This document shows positions 15,355 through 25,400 of a DNA stretch of 41,769 nt, one piece after another (within the stretch, counting starts at the first letter, position 1; the number at the start of each line of letters is the position of its first letter). The DNA is from Clostridium sp. CAG:288 (lineage in GTDB: Bacteria; Bacillota_I; Bacilli_A; RFN20; CAG-288). The DNA lies in NCBI GenBank assembly GCA_000437395.1, contig FR898178.1:1-41769 (forward strand). Reading direction: 5' to 3'. The notes below the pieces were generated by a model. It ran no database searches and was not told where the DNA came from. It saw only the letters and a program-made list of their open reading frames with translations. The position numbers and the translations under genes are program-made.

Positions 15355-16156
15355 CTTTATCTTTACCTGAGCCAATTACTTTTACTTCTTTTGAACTTAC
15401 AATAGTTAACCCTTCTCCATCAGAAATTGTAAGGTTACCTGAAATAACGTTTAAACCAATTATTGTATATTGCTTATTATTGTATATTACTCTGGATCCA
15501 ATTGGTGGATACTTTGTCTTTAATTCGCTATATGCTTGGTCTTCATATTTCAAGCAGCACATCAATTTACCACAATGTCCTGAAAGCTTTGGTATGTTTA
15601 AAGATAGCATTTGGTTTTTGGCCATACTAATTGAAATACCATCAAACGTATCTAAAAAAGAAGAACAACATAGTTTTAAACCACAAACACCTAAACCACC
15701 AACAATACCAGCTTTATCACGTGGACCAATTTGTCTTAATTCAATACGGCATTTTAATTGTCCTGATAATACTTTTAACAATTCTCTAAAGTCGACTCTA
15801 TCATCAGATGTATAAGTAATCAAAACTTTTGTATTATCTAACGAAAACATAGCTTGTATAACGTTCATGTTTAATTGCATTGAATTTGATAATTCTTGAA
15901 CTGATTTACCAACTATTTTTCCTTTTTCAATATTTTTAGCATGGGTGCTTTTGTCTTGGAATGTAGCTAAACGCAATACGTGTGGAAATAATCCTTCATC
16001 GCTTTCTTTATAATTTTTAACAATTTGAATTTTACCTAATTCAAAACCCAAAGAAGTTTCAACAACAACTTCTTGACCGACATTAACATCAGTTTCAATT
16101 TCATAATAACTTAATTTTGGACTATCGAATCCAACACCGACTATATATTTAGACAT
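15338..16156 (-). CDS. ricT: PSP1-domain protein RicT (YaaT)
   Basis: A 272-residue PSP1-domain protein. In Bacillus, RicT forms the RicA-RicF-RicT complex that holds iron-sulfur clusters, partners RNase Y in mRNA processing and affects phosphorelay-driven development. Seen here: the PSP1 core with G-P-R-D-K-A-G-I-V-G-G-L-G-V-C-G near residue 140, C-G-L-K-L-C-C near 155, and G-H-C-G-K-L-M-C-C near 188, the conserved cysteines. The C-terminus is Lys/Asp-rich. AAGGGGA precedes the ATG. Placed between holB and rsmI as in Bacillus, but without yabA in between. RicA and RicF are not in this window. Confidence 0.9.
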   Translation of the reverse strand: MSKYIVGVGFDSPKLSYYEIETDVNVGQEVVVETSLGFELGKIQIVKNYKESDEGLFPHVLRLATFQDKSTHAKNIEKGKIVGKSVQELSNSMQLNMNVIQAMFSLDNTKVLITYTSDDRVDFRELLKVLSGQLKCRIELRQIGPRDKAGIVGGLGVCGLKLCCSSFLDTFDGISISMAKNQMLSLNIPKLSGHCGKLMCCLKYEDQAYSELKTKYPPIGSRVIYNNKQYTIIGLNVISGNLTISDGEGLTIVSSKEVKVIGSGKDKDVKKK

Positions 16157-16196
16157 AAATTCCCCTTAAACAAAAAAAGTATAATTATTATTAATA

Positions 16197-16202
16197 ATTA
16201 TA
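16197..16202 (-). promoter_or_regulatory. -10 element for the ricT-rsmI-ATPase unit, inside an AT palindrome
   Basis: The minus strand has GTTATAATT with TATAAT at 16202-16197 in the 128-base gap between holB and ricT. No good -35 is seen. The hexamer lies at one end of a palindrome-like run (TATAATTATTA / TAATAATTATA, about 16180-16202). Confidence 0.4.
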
Positions 16203-16284
16203 ACATACGAAACCATATATTTTGATAGCGAATAAAATTTCTATACAAAAAAATTACTTAACTTTCAATTAAAAAGCTAAATAA

Positions 16285-17232
16285 TTATTTTAACGAGTTT
16301 ATAATTCTTGCTAAAGAAAGTGTAGTATTCATATTTGCAGGTAAAGTATTTAATATATCTGCTAGTACATCTATCGTCTTTGGTAAAGAATCTTTATATG
16401 GTTTTACAGAAATTGCAAACGTAGAAAATGAATCCGAATAATTTGAAGACAATACATTACTAAACACTTTTATTAATATCGTTACAAAATATTTTATAGA
16501 CTTTTGTGTTTTTAATAGTCCTGATCCTTCTTTTAATAAACCAAATCCAGCTTTTTCAAGAGAGCTAACTAAATCTGAAATAAATGTCTCAGCCACTTGA
16601 AATGCATTAATAAAATCATCGCTTCTAGATAATGTTTCCATCTCTTTAAAAGTAGGTGCAAAAAGAGATAATGCATATGCTTGTTCTCTTGAAAATCTAT
16701 CTTCATTACCCTTTATAACTTCTTTAAACAAAAGTGGATTAACTTTAACGGTAACACATCTACTTACAATTGTTGGCAAACACTTTTCGATATTTGTAGT
16801 TGTTAATATTGCTACTAAAGGAGTTGATGGCTCTTCTAAAAATTTAAGCAAAGCATTGGCAGCTTCTTCTGTAATATTGGATATTTCTCCAATTATGTAA
16901 CAAGCTGTGTGATTTTTTTCTACTGTTCCCAAAGAATATTTTTCTGACAAATAATTAATGTCTTCTTTTTTTAACCCTTTAGCTCTTCCATCGATAAAAG
17001 TAAAATCAGGGTGGTTATTCTCTTCAAATTTTTGACATTCTAAACAGCTGTTACAAGCTAATAAATCCTTAGTACAATAAAGTGATTTAGCTAAATACAT
17101 TGCTGAATCCACTAGTGGTGAATTTATTTCACCATAAAGTAAATAAGCATGTGAAAGACGATTGGACTTACGCGAGTTCAAAAATAGTTTTGCTAATTTC
17201 GGCTGTGTTTTTTCAAACGTCTCTTTATCCAT
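16285..17232 (-). CDS. holB: DNA polymerase III delta' subunit
   Basis: Clamp-loader subunit that works with tau/gamma and delta to place the sliding clamp. The 315-residue protein has R-L-S-H-A-Y-L-L-Y-G near residue 25, where the Walker A lysine is missing (YGEINSPLV), as in other delta' subunits. The zinc-type cysteines C-N-S-C-L-E-C follow near 58, then the L-L-K-F-L-E-E-P segment near 133 and the S-R-C motif near 155 that feeds the arginine finger. I choose the ATG at 17232 because AAAGGG is 8 bases before it; a GTG at 17241 is possible. It follows tmk after one base. Confidence 0.9.
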   Translation of the reverse strand: MDKETFEKTQPKLAKLFLNSRKSNRLSHAYLLYGEINSPLVDSAMYLAKSLYCTKDLLACNSCLECQKFEENNHPDFTFIDGRAKGLKKEDINYLSEKYSLGTVEKNHTACYIIGEISNITEEAANALLKFLEEPSTPLVAILTTTNIEKCLPTIVSRCVTVKVNPLLFKEVIKGNEDRFSREQAYALSLFAPTFKEMETLSRSDDFINAFQVAETFISDLVSSLEKAGFGLLKEGSGLLKTQKSIKYFVTILIKVFSNVLSSNYSDSFSTFAISVKPYKDSLPKTIDVLADILNTLPANMNTTLSLARIINSLK

Positions 17233-17233
17233 T

Positions 17234-17872
17234 TTATTCACCCTTTAAAACTTCAAGTATATATTTTTCACATTCAGCTGCAACTACTTCACGTGGTTGG
17301 CTTGCATCTATTCTTTTTATTCTATTTGGATATCTTTTTAACAATTCTAAATATCCTTCTCTTACTGACTTATGAAATTCAATCTTTTCAATATCTAATC
17401 TATTAACTTCTCTATTTTCATTTTTTGCAATTCTTGCTAAACCTTCTTCAGGTTCAATATCAAAAAATATCGTTAAATCTGGCCATTCATTTTCGGTAGC
17501 AAACATATTAATTTTTAATATATCATCTATTCCTAAACCTCTAGCATGACCTTGATAAGCTAACGAAGAATCAATATATCTATCACACAATACATTTACA
17601 CCATTGTTAAGATTTGGAATAACCTTTTTTTGAAGGTGTTCACGTCTTGAAGCAGCATAGAGCAAAGCTTCTGTTCTTCCATCCATTCCTTCACTTTTCA
17701 TAGAAAGAATTACATTTCTAATTTCTTCAGCAATTGGGGTACCGCCTGGTTCTCTAGTTAGGATAAATTTATATCCCATTTCTTCTAAATGAGGCAAAAT
17801 AGCTTTTATAGCAGATGTTTTTCCACTTCCCTCTCCACCTTCAAATGTAATAAATTTACCTTGAACTGCCAT
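17234..17872 (-). CDS. tmk: Thymidylate kinase
   Basis: Phosphorylates dTMP to dTDP for DNA synthesis. The 212-residue protein has the P-loop G-G-E-G-S-G-K-T at residues 11-18, the substrate loop T-R-E-P-G-G-T-P near 40, the D-R-Y motif near 97, and the L-A-Y-Q-G-x-A-R-G segment near 103. AAAGGAG precedes the ATG, which overlaps the 3' end of recR by 17 bases. Followed directly by holB, as in Bacillus where tmk and holB share an operon. Confidence 0.96.
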   Translation of the reverse strand: MAVQGKFITFEGGEGSGKTSAIKAILPHLEEMGYKFILTREPGGTPIAEEIRNVILSMKSEGMDGRTEALLYAASRREHLQKKVIPNLNNGVNVLCDRYIDSSLAYQGHARGLGIDDILKINMFATENEWPDLTIFFDIEPEEGLARIAKNENREVNRLDIEKIEFHKSVREGYLELLKRYPNRIKRIDASQPREVVAAECEKYILEVLKGE

Positions 17873-18482
17873 CGTTGTTTTCTCCTTTTACTACTGTACG
17901 ATCTAATAATGAACGTGATATTGTAGCTTCATCTACATATTCAAGTTCAGCACCAAATGGCAAACCGAAAGCCAAACGTGATACTTTAACGTTAGTTTCT
18001 TCTAATATTTTAGCAATATAAAGCGATGTAGTCTCTCCTTCTAGAGTAGAATTACACGCTAAAATTACCTCATTAATTTTGTCATCAATTACTCTTTTTT
18101 TCAATTCTGGAATATGTAATTTTTCAGGAGTAATACCCTTCATTAACGAAATAGATCCTCCTAAAACAAAATATAAACCATGATATTTATTTGTCTTCTC
18201 AAAACTAATAACATTTTTAACATCGCTAACTACTAACAAAGTTTTCTTATCTCGAGATTCATCGTCGCATATAGGGCATTTATCAGAATCGATAAATATT
18301 CCACAATGCGGACAAGTTGTTATATTGTTAACAACATTTTGTAATGCATTAGAAAACTCTATCAACACTTCTTTATCAAAAGATAAAGTAGCGTATGCTA
18401 AACGTTCTGCAGTTTTTTCGCCAATACCTGGCAATTTTTTGTAATATGACTTAAGGTCTTGAACAGTTTTAATCTGCTCCAT
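17856..18482 (-). CDS. recR: Recombination mediator RecR
   Basis: With RecF and RecO, loads RecA at gapped DNA. The 208-residue protein shows the N-terminal helix-hairpin-helix (K-L-P-G-I-G-E-K-T-A-E-R-L near residue 17), a four-Cys zinc finger C-P-H-C...C-P-I-C near 58-73, and the Toprim domain beginning T-L-L-V-V-S-D near 83 with G-L-Y-F-V-L-G-G-S-I-S near 105. It is slightly longer than the usual 198 residues because of extra C-terminal residues that overlap tmk. Starts 3 bases after ybaB. Confidence 0.95.
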   Translation of the reverse strand: MEQIKTVQDLKSYYKKLPGIGEKTAERLAYATLSFDKEVLIEFSNALQNVVNNITTCPHCGIFIDSDKCPICDDESRDKKTLLVVSDVKNVISFEKTNKYHGLYFVLGGSISLMKGITPEKLHIPELKKRVIDDKINEVILACNSTLEGETTSLYIAKILEETNVKVSRLAFGLPFGAELEYVDEATISRSLLDRTVVKGENNDGSSR

Positions 18483-18485
18483 AAA

Positions 18486-18797
18486 TTAGAAACCAAATCC
18501 ACCAAAGCCAGCATTTGCTGTCATGCTATTTGTAATTTTAGCTTGTTCAGCTTGAACTTTTTCTATAGCTTCATTTATGGCGATAGAAATTGAATCTTCA
18601 AGCATTTCTTTATCTTCAGGATCGATCATATCTTTATCAATTTCAACTTTTTCAATATGATAGTTTCCATAAATTGAAACTTTAATTGCGCCGCCTGCTG
18701 AAGTAATTTCAAATAAAGTTTCTTCTAAAGCTGCTTGCTTTTTTTCCATTTCCTTTTGCATCTTACGAGCTTGTTGTAAAATTCTTTGCATATCCAT
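18486..18797 (-). CDS. ybaB: YbaB/EbfC nucleoid-associated protein
   Basis: A small DNA-binding protein of the YbaB/EbfC family, almost always found between dnaX and recR. About 103 residues: coiled N-terminal helix (ILQQARKMQKEMEKKQ), the beta segment with G-G-A-I-K-V-S-I-Y-G-N, and the Gly/Phe-rich C-terminus FGGFGF. The ATG at 18797 (MDMQRILQQ) is chosen because AAGGAGG lies 9 bases before it; an upstream frame start at 18824 lies inside dnaX. Its start is 4 bases beyond the dnaX stop. Confidence 0.94.
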   Translation of the reverse strand: MDMQRILQQARKMQKEMEKKQAALEETLFEITSAGGAIKVSIYGNYHIEKVEIDKDMIDPEDKEMLEDSISIAINEAIEKVQAEQAKITNSMTANAGFGGFGF

Positions 18798-18801
18798 AGA
18801 T

Positions 18802-20508
18802 TTAGTCCTCCTTTTTAAGTTCATCTATAAACTTTTGACCTGATCCTTTTCTTAATATTTTATCAAAATCAAGCTTGGTAGCATCAGGTAACTTACGAGC
18901 TTGTTGTAAATTTTTATAATGTTGTACTAATCTAATATATTCTGTTGGAGTAATTGCATAGCATGTAGGTGATACTCCGAATAACTCGCTCAATATATTT
19001 TTTAAGCCTTCTTGATTTGCAATCAAATTTATCTTTGCAGCTTGAGCATCAAACATAGTTTCAACAACTAATACATTGGCCCCAATAATTCTTGGCGTAC
19101 ATGCGTTTAGCATGACAGCATATTGTCCATATTCAGCTAATGCCTCTGGACTTTTTAGCTTTGGCCACGATTCCATAAGTGATTGCTTTAATGGTTTACT
19201 ACCTTGAATCATTATTTGAATAACATCATCATCAGAGATATCTAACATTGGTCCAATTGTTGATACTTCCGCAACTTTGTTAGTAACTGTCTTCTTTTTA
19301 ACAACAGACTCAACATAATCATCTTTAACTTCAACAATTTTTGTCTCAGGTTTAGCCGTATTTTCTACTTGAGATGTTATGCCGTTGACTAGTGGTTTAT
19401 TTTGAGATTGATTAACTACAGTAGAAATAACTGGTGTTTCTTCTTTAGAACATAGTTTTATCAAAGTTAATTCAAAATGATCAAAAGCATTTGTCACTTT
19501 TCTATATTCTCTTCTTGCATCAATTAAAATATTAAGAGATTTTTTGATATCTTTTGGTTTAATCAATGTTTGTAAAGCTTCATTTGGCTTTAACACTGTC
19601 AATAAAGATTCATCTTTTGTCATTCCAAACACTAATAAATCTTTAAAAATCTTAATTAAGTCATCGTGTAATTTGACAATATCAATTCCACGTGAGTACA
19701 TATCTTTAGCTGTGTTAATAACACTAGCTAAATCTTTTGATCCAATCTTTCTAACAAAGTCTAATTTATCTTTAACATTTAATAGTCCAAATAAAGTATT
19801 AATATCCTCAATGGATATATTATCTCCAGAATATGAGACAACTTGATCTAGAATAGATAGAGCGTCTCTAACGCCACCATCAGCAAGTCTAGCAATTAAT
19901 TCTAACGAACCTTCTTCATAAGTAACATTTTCTTTTTCCAAGATTTCACTCATTTTTGAGATTATATCTTCATCAGATACTTTGGTAAAATCGAATCTTT
20001 GTACTCTCGATAAGATAGTTGGTAAAACTTTTTGTGGTTCAGTAGTAGCCAAAATAAATACGACATTTGCTGGTGGCTCTTCAAGAGTTTTAAGTAAGGC
20101 GTTAAAAGCACTCGATGACATGTTGTGAACTTCGTCAATTATGTATACTTTATATCTACCTAAAATTGGTTGATATCTAACTTGATCAATTAAATCTCTG
20201 ACACTATCAACGCCAGAATTACTTGCAGCATCGATTTCAAAAACATCTGGGTGTGATCCAGTCTTAACTGCAACACAGTTTTGACACACATCACATTCGT
20301 GTCCTATTCCTTCTTCACAATTTAAAGCTTTGGCAAATAATCTCGCCATAGTTGTTTTACCTGTTCCACGAGGTCCGCAAAACAAATAAGCGTGTGCAAT
20401 TTTATTTTCACTTAGCGCGTTTCTAAGCGTTTTGATTACTGCTTTTTGTCCTACAACCTCCGAAAACTTTTGTGGTCTATAAGTTCGATAGAAAGCTTGG
20501 TATGACAT
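18802..20508 (-). CDS. dnaX: DNA polymerase III tau/gamma subunit
   Basis: Clamp-loader ATPase that links leading- and lagging-strand polymerases. The 568-residue protein has Walker A G-P-R-G-T-G-K-T-T at about 45-53, the zinc module C-x8-C-x2-C-x2-C near 64-79, the Walker B region V-Y-I-I-D-E-V-H near 121, and the S-R-V-Q-R-F-D-F sensor/arginine-finger region near 168. A Lys/Thr/Val-rich linker (about 370-430) precedes a C-terminal tau-like domain. I see no clear A-AAA-AAG slippery heptamer, so only full-length tau is predicted. GGGAGA precedes the ATG; 12 bases after prmC. Confidence 0.96.
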   Translation of the reverse strand: MSYQAFYRTYRPQKFSEVVGQKAVIKTLRNALSENKIAHAYLFCGPRGTGKTTMARLFAKALNCEEGIGHECDVCQNCVAVKTGSHPDVFEIDAASNSGVDSVRDLIDQVRYQPILGRYKVYIIDEVHNMSSSAFNALLKTLEEPPANVVFILATTEPQKVLPTILSRVQRFDFTKVSDEDIISKMSEILEKENVTYEEGSLELIARLADGGVRDALSILDQVVSYSGDNISIEDINTLFGLLNVKDKLDFVRKIGSKDLASVINTAKDMYSRGIDIVKLHDDLIKIFKDLLVFGMTKDESLLTVLKPNEALQTLIKPKDIKKSLNILIDARREYRKVTNAFDHFELTLIKLCSKEETPVISTVVNQSQNKPLVNGITSQVENTAKPETKIVEVKDDYVESVVKKKTVTNKVAEVSTIGPMLDISDDDVIQIMIQGSKPLKQSLMESWPKLKSPEALAEYGQYAVMLNACTPRIIGANVLVVETMFDAQAAKINLIANQEGLKNILSELFGVSPTCYAITPTEYIRLVQHYKNLQQARKLPDATKLDFDKILRKGSGQKFIDELKKED

Positions 20509-20520
20509 CGTTTTTCTCCC

Positions 20521-21345
20521 TTACTTATTATTTATACTTCCAAATATAAATCTTTCTTTATTAGACATATCTTTTACTTTTTTAAATTGATAATTAGGTA
20601 TTTCTTCTTCTAAAATAGATATTGCTTCATTAATAATTTCCGGACAAACTTCAAAATAAATCCTGGCATCTTTTTTTAGTAAATTTAAGGCGTTCTCTGC
20701 TTTAAAAGCTTTGAAGAAATCTAATCCATCTTCTCCTCCAAATAAAGCTTGTTGAGGCTCAAAAGAAAGCGAATCATCAAGTTTAGTTTTAGATGGAATA
20801 TATGGTGGATTAGAAACTAATATATCAGCTTTTTCTAAATTGTTTTTTTCAAATTCTTTAAAATAATCAGACTCAATAAAAGTAATATTTAAACCATTAA
20901 TATCGTTATTGCGTTTAGCAACTTCTAAAGCTTCTTTAGATATATCAGAAGCGATAACTTTATTTGTATTTAATAGGTTTGTTAAGGCGATAGCAATAGC
21001 ACCAGAGCCTGTACAAACATCATAAATAACTTTGTCTTTGCTTTGATATTTTCTTTCATTCTCAAGAATAAGATACATCAATTCTTCAGTTTCAGGTCTA
21101 GGTATAAGAACTCTTTCATCTACAAATAAATCAATTTGACAAAACTTTATTTTATGTGTCAAATAACAAATAGGATAGCCAGATTTAACAATATCTATAA
21201 TCTTATTTCCATTCTCTCCAACTTCTTCAACACTATAAATATCCCCTAAGCCTTTGTAAAAGAAATGTTCAAAAAGATCACTTATATCACTAAGTTCAAG
21301 CGAATATTCTTTTCTAAGTGTTAAATAAAGTTGATTGAATGTCAT
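20521..21345 (-). CDS. prmC: Release factor glutamine methyltransferase PrmC
   Basis: Methylates the Gln of the GGQ motif in RF1 and RF2. The 274-residue protein has the SAM-binding Y-D-V-C-T-G-S-G-A-I-A-I near residue 108, the catalytic N-P-P-Y-I-P near 178, and R-P-E-T-E near 90. Its ATG shares bases with the prfA stop (ATGA), so it is translationally coupled to its substrate gene, as in many bacteria. Confidence 0.96.
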   Translation of the reverse strand: MTFNQLYLTLRKEYSLELSDISDLFEHFFYKGLGDIYSVEEVGENGNKIIDIVKSGYPICYLTHKIKFCQIDLFVDERVLIPRPETEELMYLILENERKYQSKDKVIYDVCTGSGAIAIALTNLLNTNKVIASDISKEALEVAKRNNDINGLNITFIESDYFKEFEKNNLEKADILVSNPPYIPSKTKLDDSLSFEPQQALFGGEDGLDFFKAFKAENALNLLKKDARIYFEVCPEIINEAISILEEEIPNYQFKKVKDMSNKERFIFGSINNK

Positions 21346-22436
21346 TCTAAATTAATTTCCTTATTTGCTTCAATAATTAAATCTCTTTCGTTAGCTTCTT
21401 TAAGAGCGTCTAATATTTCATCAAGATCACCTTCCATGACTCTATCTAGTTTTTGAATAGTAAATCCAATACGGTGATCAGTAACGCGGTTTTGTGGATA
21501 GTTATATGTTCTAATCTTTTCACTACGTTCACCAGTTCCAACTTTTAATCTTCTTTCAGAACCAATCTTAGCTTCTCTTTCTTCATCATATTTTGCCTTG
21601 ATTCTTGCTCTTAACAAGTTCATAGCAATTTCACGGTTTTGAATTTGGCTTCTTTCAACTTGGCAAGCAACAACAATTCCTGTTGGAATATGAGTAATAC
21701 GTACTGCAGATTCTGTTTTATTAACGTTTTGACCACCTGCGCCTTGGCTTCTATATGTATCAATTTGTAAGTCGGCTGGATTAATGACAACATCGACAGC
21801 TGGTGTTTCAGGCATGACAAGAACTGTGGCTGTTGATGTGTGAATTCTACCATTAGTTTCAGTCTTTGGAACACGTTGAACACGGTGTGATCCACTTTCA
21901 AATTTAAGTCTAGAGTAAACATTTTTACCCTTAATCATAAACGAAACGCTTGAATATCCACCTAATGTCGTTGGTGAATCATCAATAAGCTGTACCTTCC
22001 AATGTTGAGCATCAGCATATTTTAAATACATGCGGTATAAATCACCTGCAAACAAGTCAGCTTCTTCGCCACCGACAGCTCCTCTAATTTCAACAATAAT
22101 GTTCTTAGAGTCATTTTCATCTTTTGGCAAAATAGAAACTTGCATACGATTATATAAATCTTTTTGTTCTGCAGTTATTCTGTCAAATTCTTCTTGTCCT
22201 AAAAGTTTTAATTCAGGATCAGATTCTTTGATCATCTCCTTAGCTTCTTCTAATTGTTCTTCATTTTTTTCATATTGAGCAAAAAGTGAAACTGGTTCTT
22301 CAATAACTGATAACTCTTTAGATAATTTTGCAATAAATGATGGTTCTTTATCTGCAGCTTCTTCAGCTAAAATTCTATTAACTTCAGCATATCTTGCTTT
22401 TAAAGTAATCATCTTTTCAATTAAGTAATCTTTCAT
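21342..22436 (-). CDS. prfA: Peptide chain release factor 1
   Basis: Terminates translation at UAA and UAG. The 364-residue protein has the stop-codon reading tripeptide P-K-T (in RVPKTETNGRIHTS) in the place of the RF1 P-A-T, and the catalytic G-G-Q in G-A-G-G-Q-N-V-N-K. Its own stop is TGA, so an RF2 must exist elsewhere; this also shows TGA is not Trp here. AGGAGAAG precedes the ATG. Overlaps prmC by 4 bases. Confidence 0.97.
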   Translation of the reverse strand: MKDYLIEKMITLKARYAEVNRILAEEAADKEPSFIAKLSKELSVIEEPVSLFAQYEKNEEQLEEAKEMIKESDPELKLLGQEEFDRITAEQKDLYNRMQVSILPKDENDSKNIIVEIRGAVGGEEADLFAGDLYRMYLKYADAQHWKVQLIDDSPTTLGGYSSVSFMIKGKNVYSRLKFESGSHRVQRVPKTETNGRIHTSTATVLVMPETPAVDVVINPADLQIDTYRSQGAGGQNVNKTESAVRITHIPTGIVVACQVERSQIQNREIAMNLLRARIKAKYDEEREAKIGSERRLKVGTGERSEKIRTYNYPQNRVTDHRIGFTIQKLDRVMEGDLDEILDALKEANERDLIIEANKEINLE

Positions 22437-22455
22437 TTTCTTCTCCTATTTTTTG

Positions 22456-25400
22456 TTATTGTCTTAAATTTCTTTTCTTTCTTTTAACCTTTTGGCTCTT
22501 GAGATTGAAAATAGGATTTTCGTATAACTTTTCTTGTAATCTTATTGAGTAATAACATGCAAATATTACGTAATAAGTAAATGCACCAATCAATGTGAAG
22601 CCTTTACTTATATCAAGTCCTGGCGTTTTATAAACCATGCTATATTCATAATTGCCCTTTTCAGCTATAAAGGCATTAAATCCGCCTTGTCCTTTATAAA
22701 TTTTGACATCTTCATATGGCTTATTTGATCCCACTTCTCTTCTTTTTATTGACCAGCCTTCATCGTAAGCGACATTTGTTACAACAAATTTATCTGATTC
22801 ATAATTTGTTTTAAATGAGATATTTGCATCTGTATTATAAGAAACATCTTCTAAAGCATTTGCTTTTAACTTATCAATATTCGCTTGATATACATCGTTA
22901 TATTGATAATATGTACTGAATTTATCAAAGACAAATCCTGGAATAATATTATCTCTAGTTGTAGCAACAATTCTTGATACAGGTCTATCAACATAGAAGC
23001 CTCTAGCATACTTCCAATCGCTAGTTTTATCATATCCATTCCACATGTGCATATCGTTTGTAATCTTATTGCCTTCAGCATCAAAGAAAGCAAAGTCAAC
23101 GTTATAACCAAATTTGAAATCAACTGAAACATAACAGCCACCACGAGTTTCAGCAGCTGAACAAACGGTATTTCCATTTTTAAAATCAACAACGATTTTA
23201 GACCATATTGGAAGTTCTTTAGCGTTTGTAGAATTATATTCTAACTTTGTATCACCACGATAAATTCCATATTGATTCGGGTTAGGTTGCTTCTTTTCTT
23301 CATCAGTTAATTCATGGTTTGGATCTTCAGCAATGATATAACCATTATCATCATAGTTGGCTCTATAAATAGTGTAGTCAACATAATTTAAATCGTTTGT
23401 TCTAGCACTAAATATTTCACTTGTATCTGTTGGAACAACAGCCTTAATATCTTCCGAGGCATTGTTAATTTCATCGATATCATCTTTTTCAACAATACCA
23501 TATTTCAAATATTTTGATTCGTTGAAATCAGCATATGTCGTTCTGCTAAGATATGATGAAGAAACAATATTATCATAAGCAAATCCTAAATCTATGTAGT
23601 TATCGTTAACATACAATTCATGATTTCCGTTATTTAATAATCTCTTTAATTCTTCAGGGCAATCTTCTTTTTCTAATATATTTGTATATCCATAAGGAAC
23701 GTTTTGAATATCAGTTCCAGATGTTTTCTTTAACAAATAATATTTAACACCCATGAAAGTTTCTAAGTTATAACGCTTTTCATGAACACCCATAGACCAG
23801 TTTCCATATGTATATGAAATTCTTGACCAATCTATGAAGTCTTGTGTTTGATAAGCATAAACACTATGGAAAGCAGCTATACCATTATAACCTTCACGTA
23901 AAGAGAGGTTTGGAGAACCACGATCTGCTGAGGAGTTATAAATTCTAAATGTTGAATTATCGTATTTATTTAATTCCTTTACGAGTCTTGTTTCTTCGTT
24001 AACATTGCTAATTCCACCTGATAAATCTTGGAATCTTGATGTTCCTTGATATCTTACAGTAACGTTTCCAATCACCACCGCTTCAAGACAAATCATATAA
24101 AGAAGAGTAGTATTAAGTTCTCTCTTCTTAAGCCCCATTCTCATGATAACATAGCAAATAAATACCCATACACATTGTAAAACTATAGCGAGTTTTTGAT
24201 CGCTATTCCAAGGATTTAAAGCCCAGCTATAATCTTTTGAAGAAGTATATTTATTACTTAAAGTGATTAAAATTAAATACAAGAACGCCGTAAATAAAGC
24301 TGAAGCATCCATATACCATCTTGGCATTTGTCTATGTCTATCAAAGTGAATACAGAAGAAAACAAGCATCCACATAACAGGCATTATTTCCCAACGTCCA
24401 TATTCTTTAACAAAAGCAAACATTAAATAATATGTAAATGGAGTAAATAACATAATTGTTACAGCAACAAAGCCAATTAAATGTGAGTATTTCTTTTGTT
24501 TAATAGAGTCTAAAACTGATGGTACTAACATTAAAATCATTGGTGCCATAACGTATAAAGAAGAAGCTGTATTATCATAACCTGTCGTTGAGAACAACGA
24601 TTGACTAAAACAGCCAAGTGGAATAACCAAGAAAGAGTTCAATGGATATAAAGCTTTATACGGTGTACTTTCCCAAGTGAACAATACTTTGAGTTTAGCA
24701 CTAAATCCCTTTGCAGCTTTAATCATATCAATAAAGCTTTGTGATGAGCTTACTCTTGGCATACTTAAAGTGTTTAAAATTGAAGGGAGCAAACAAATTG
24801 AAACAGTTAAAATAGCTATACCAAAGCAAGCAATACCCATGCCAATTATTTTAAATGTTTCTCTGGCTTTGTTTTTCTTTACTTCTTGAAGAACTCTAAA
24901 TACTGCGTAAAAGACAGATCCAAAGCAGAAGCATATAAAGAAATAATAGTTAATAAGACATAGTAAAATCAAAGAACCAATTAACATTGTTGGTTTCTTT
25001 TTTTGTATGACATTTTCTATGCCCCAAAATAATAGTGGGAGAACAGCTGTAATATTGATGAAGTGGAACCAAAGATAGTAGAACGTCCAACCACAAAAGG
25101 CATAACATACTGCCCCAATTTTTCTAGTTGAAATAGATATTTTGAAACATCCCAAATAATGGTAAAACAATACACCGCCAGTAACCATCTTAACGACAGT
25201 TCCAATTCCTTGTAGTTGAGGTAACCAAGATCTTGGGAAAATCAGCATGATTAAAAACCACGGATCAAATAAATAATAATAAGAGTTTCCTCCTATATTG
25301 CTAAAGCCAAATATGCCTGATGAATCCCAAGTAGGAAAGACTCCAGTTCTAAAGAAAGTGTGCCAATCATCATATCCTTTAAATTGAAAAGGAATCATTT

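Noticed and set aside
19270..19330. Possible programmed frameshift in dnaX (AAA-AAG run in the Lys-rich linker)
   Set aside because: The run is GTT-AAA-AAG-AAG, only five A's preceded by T, so it does not make an X-XXY-YYZ heptamer, and no strong following hairpin was noticed.
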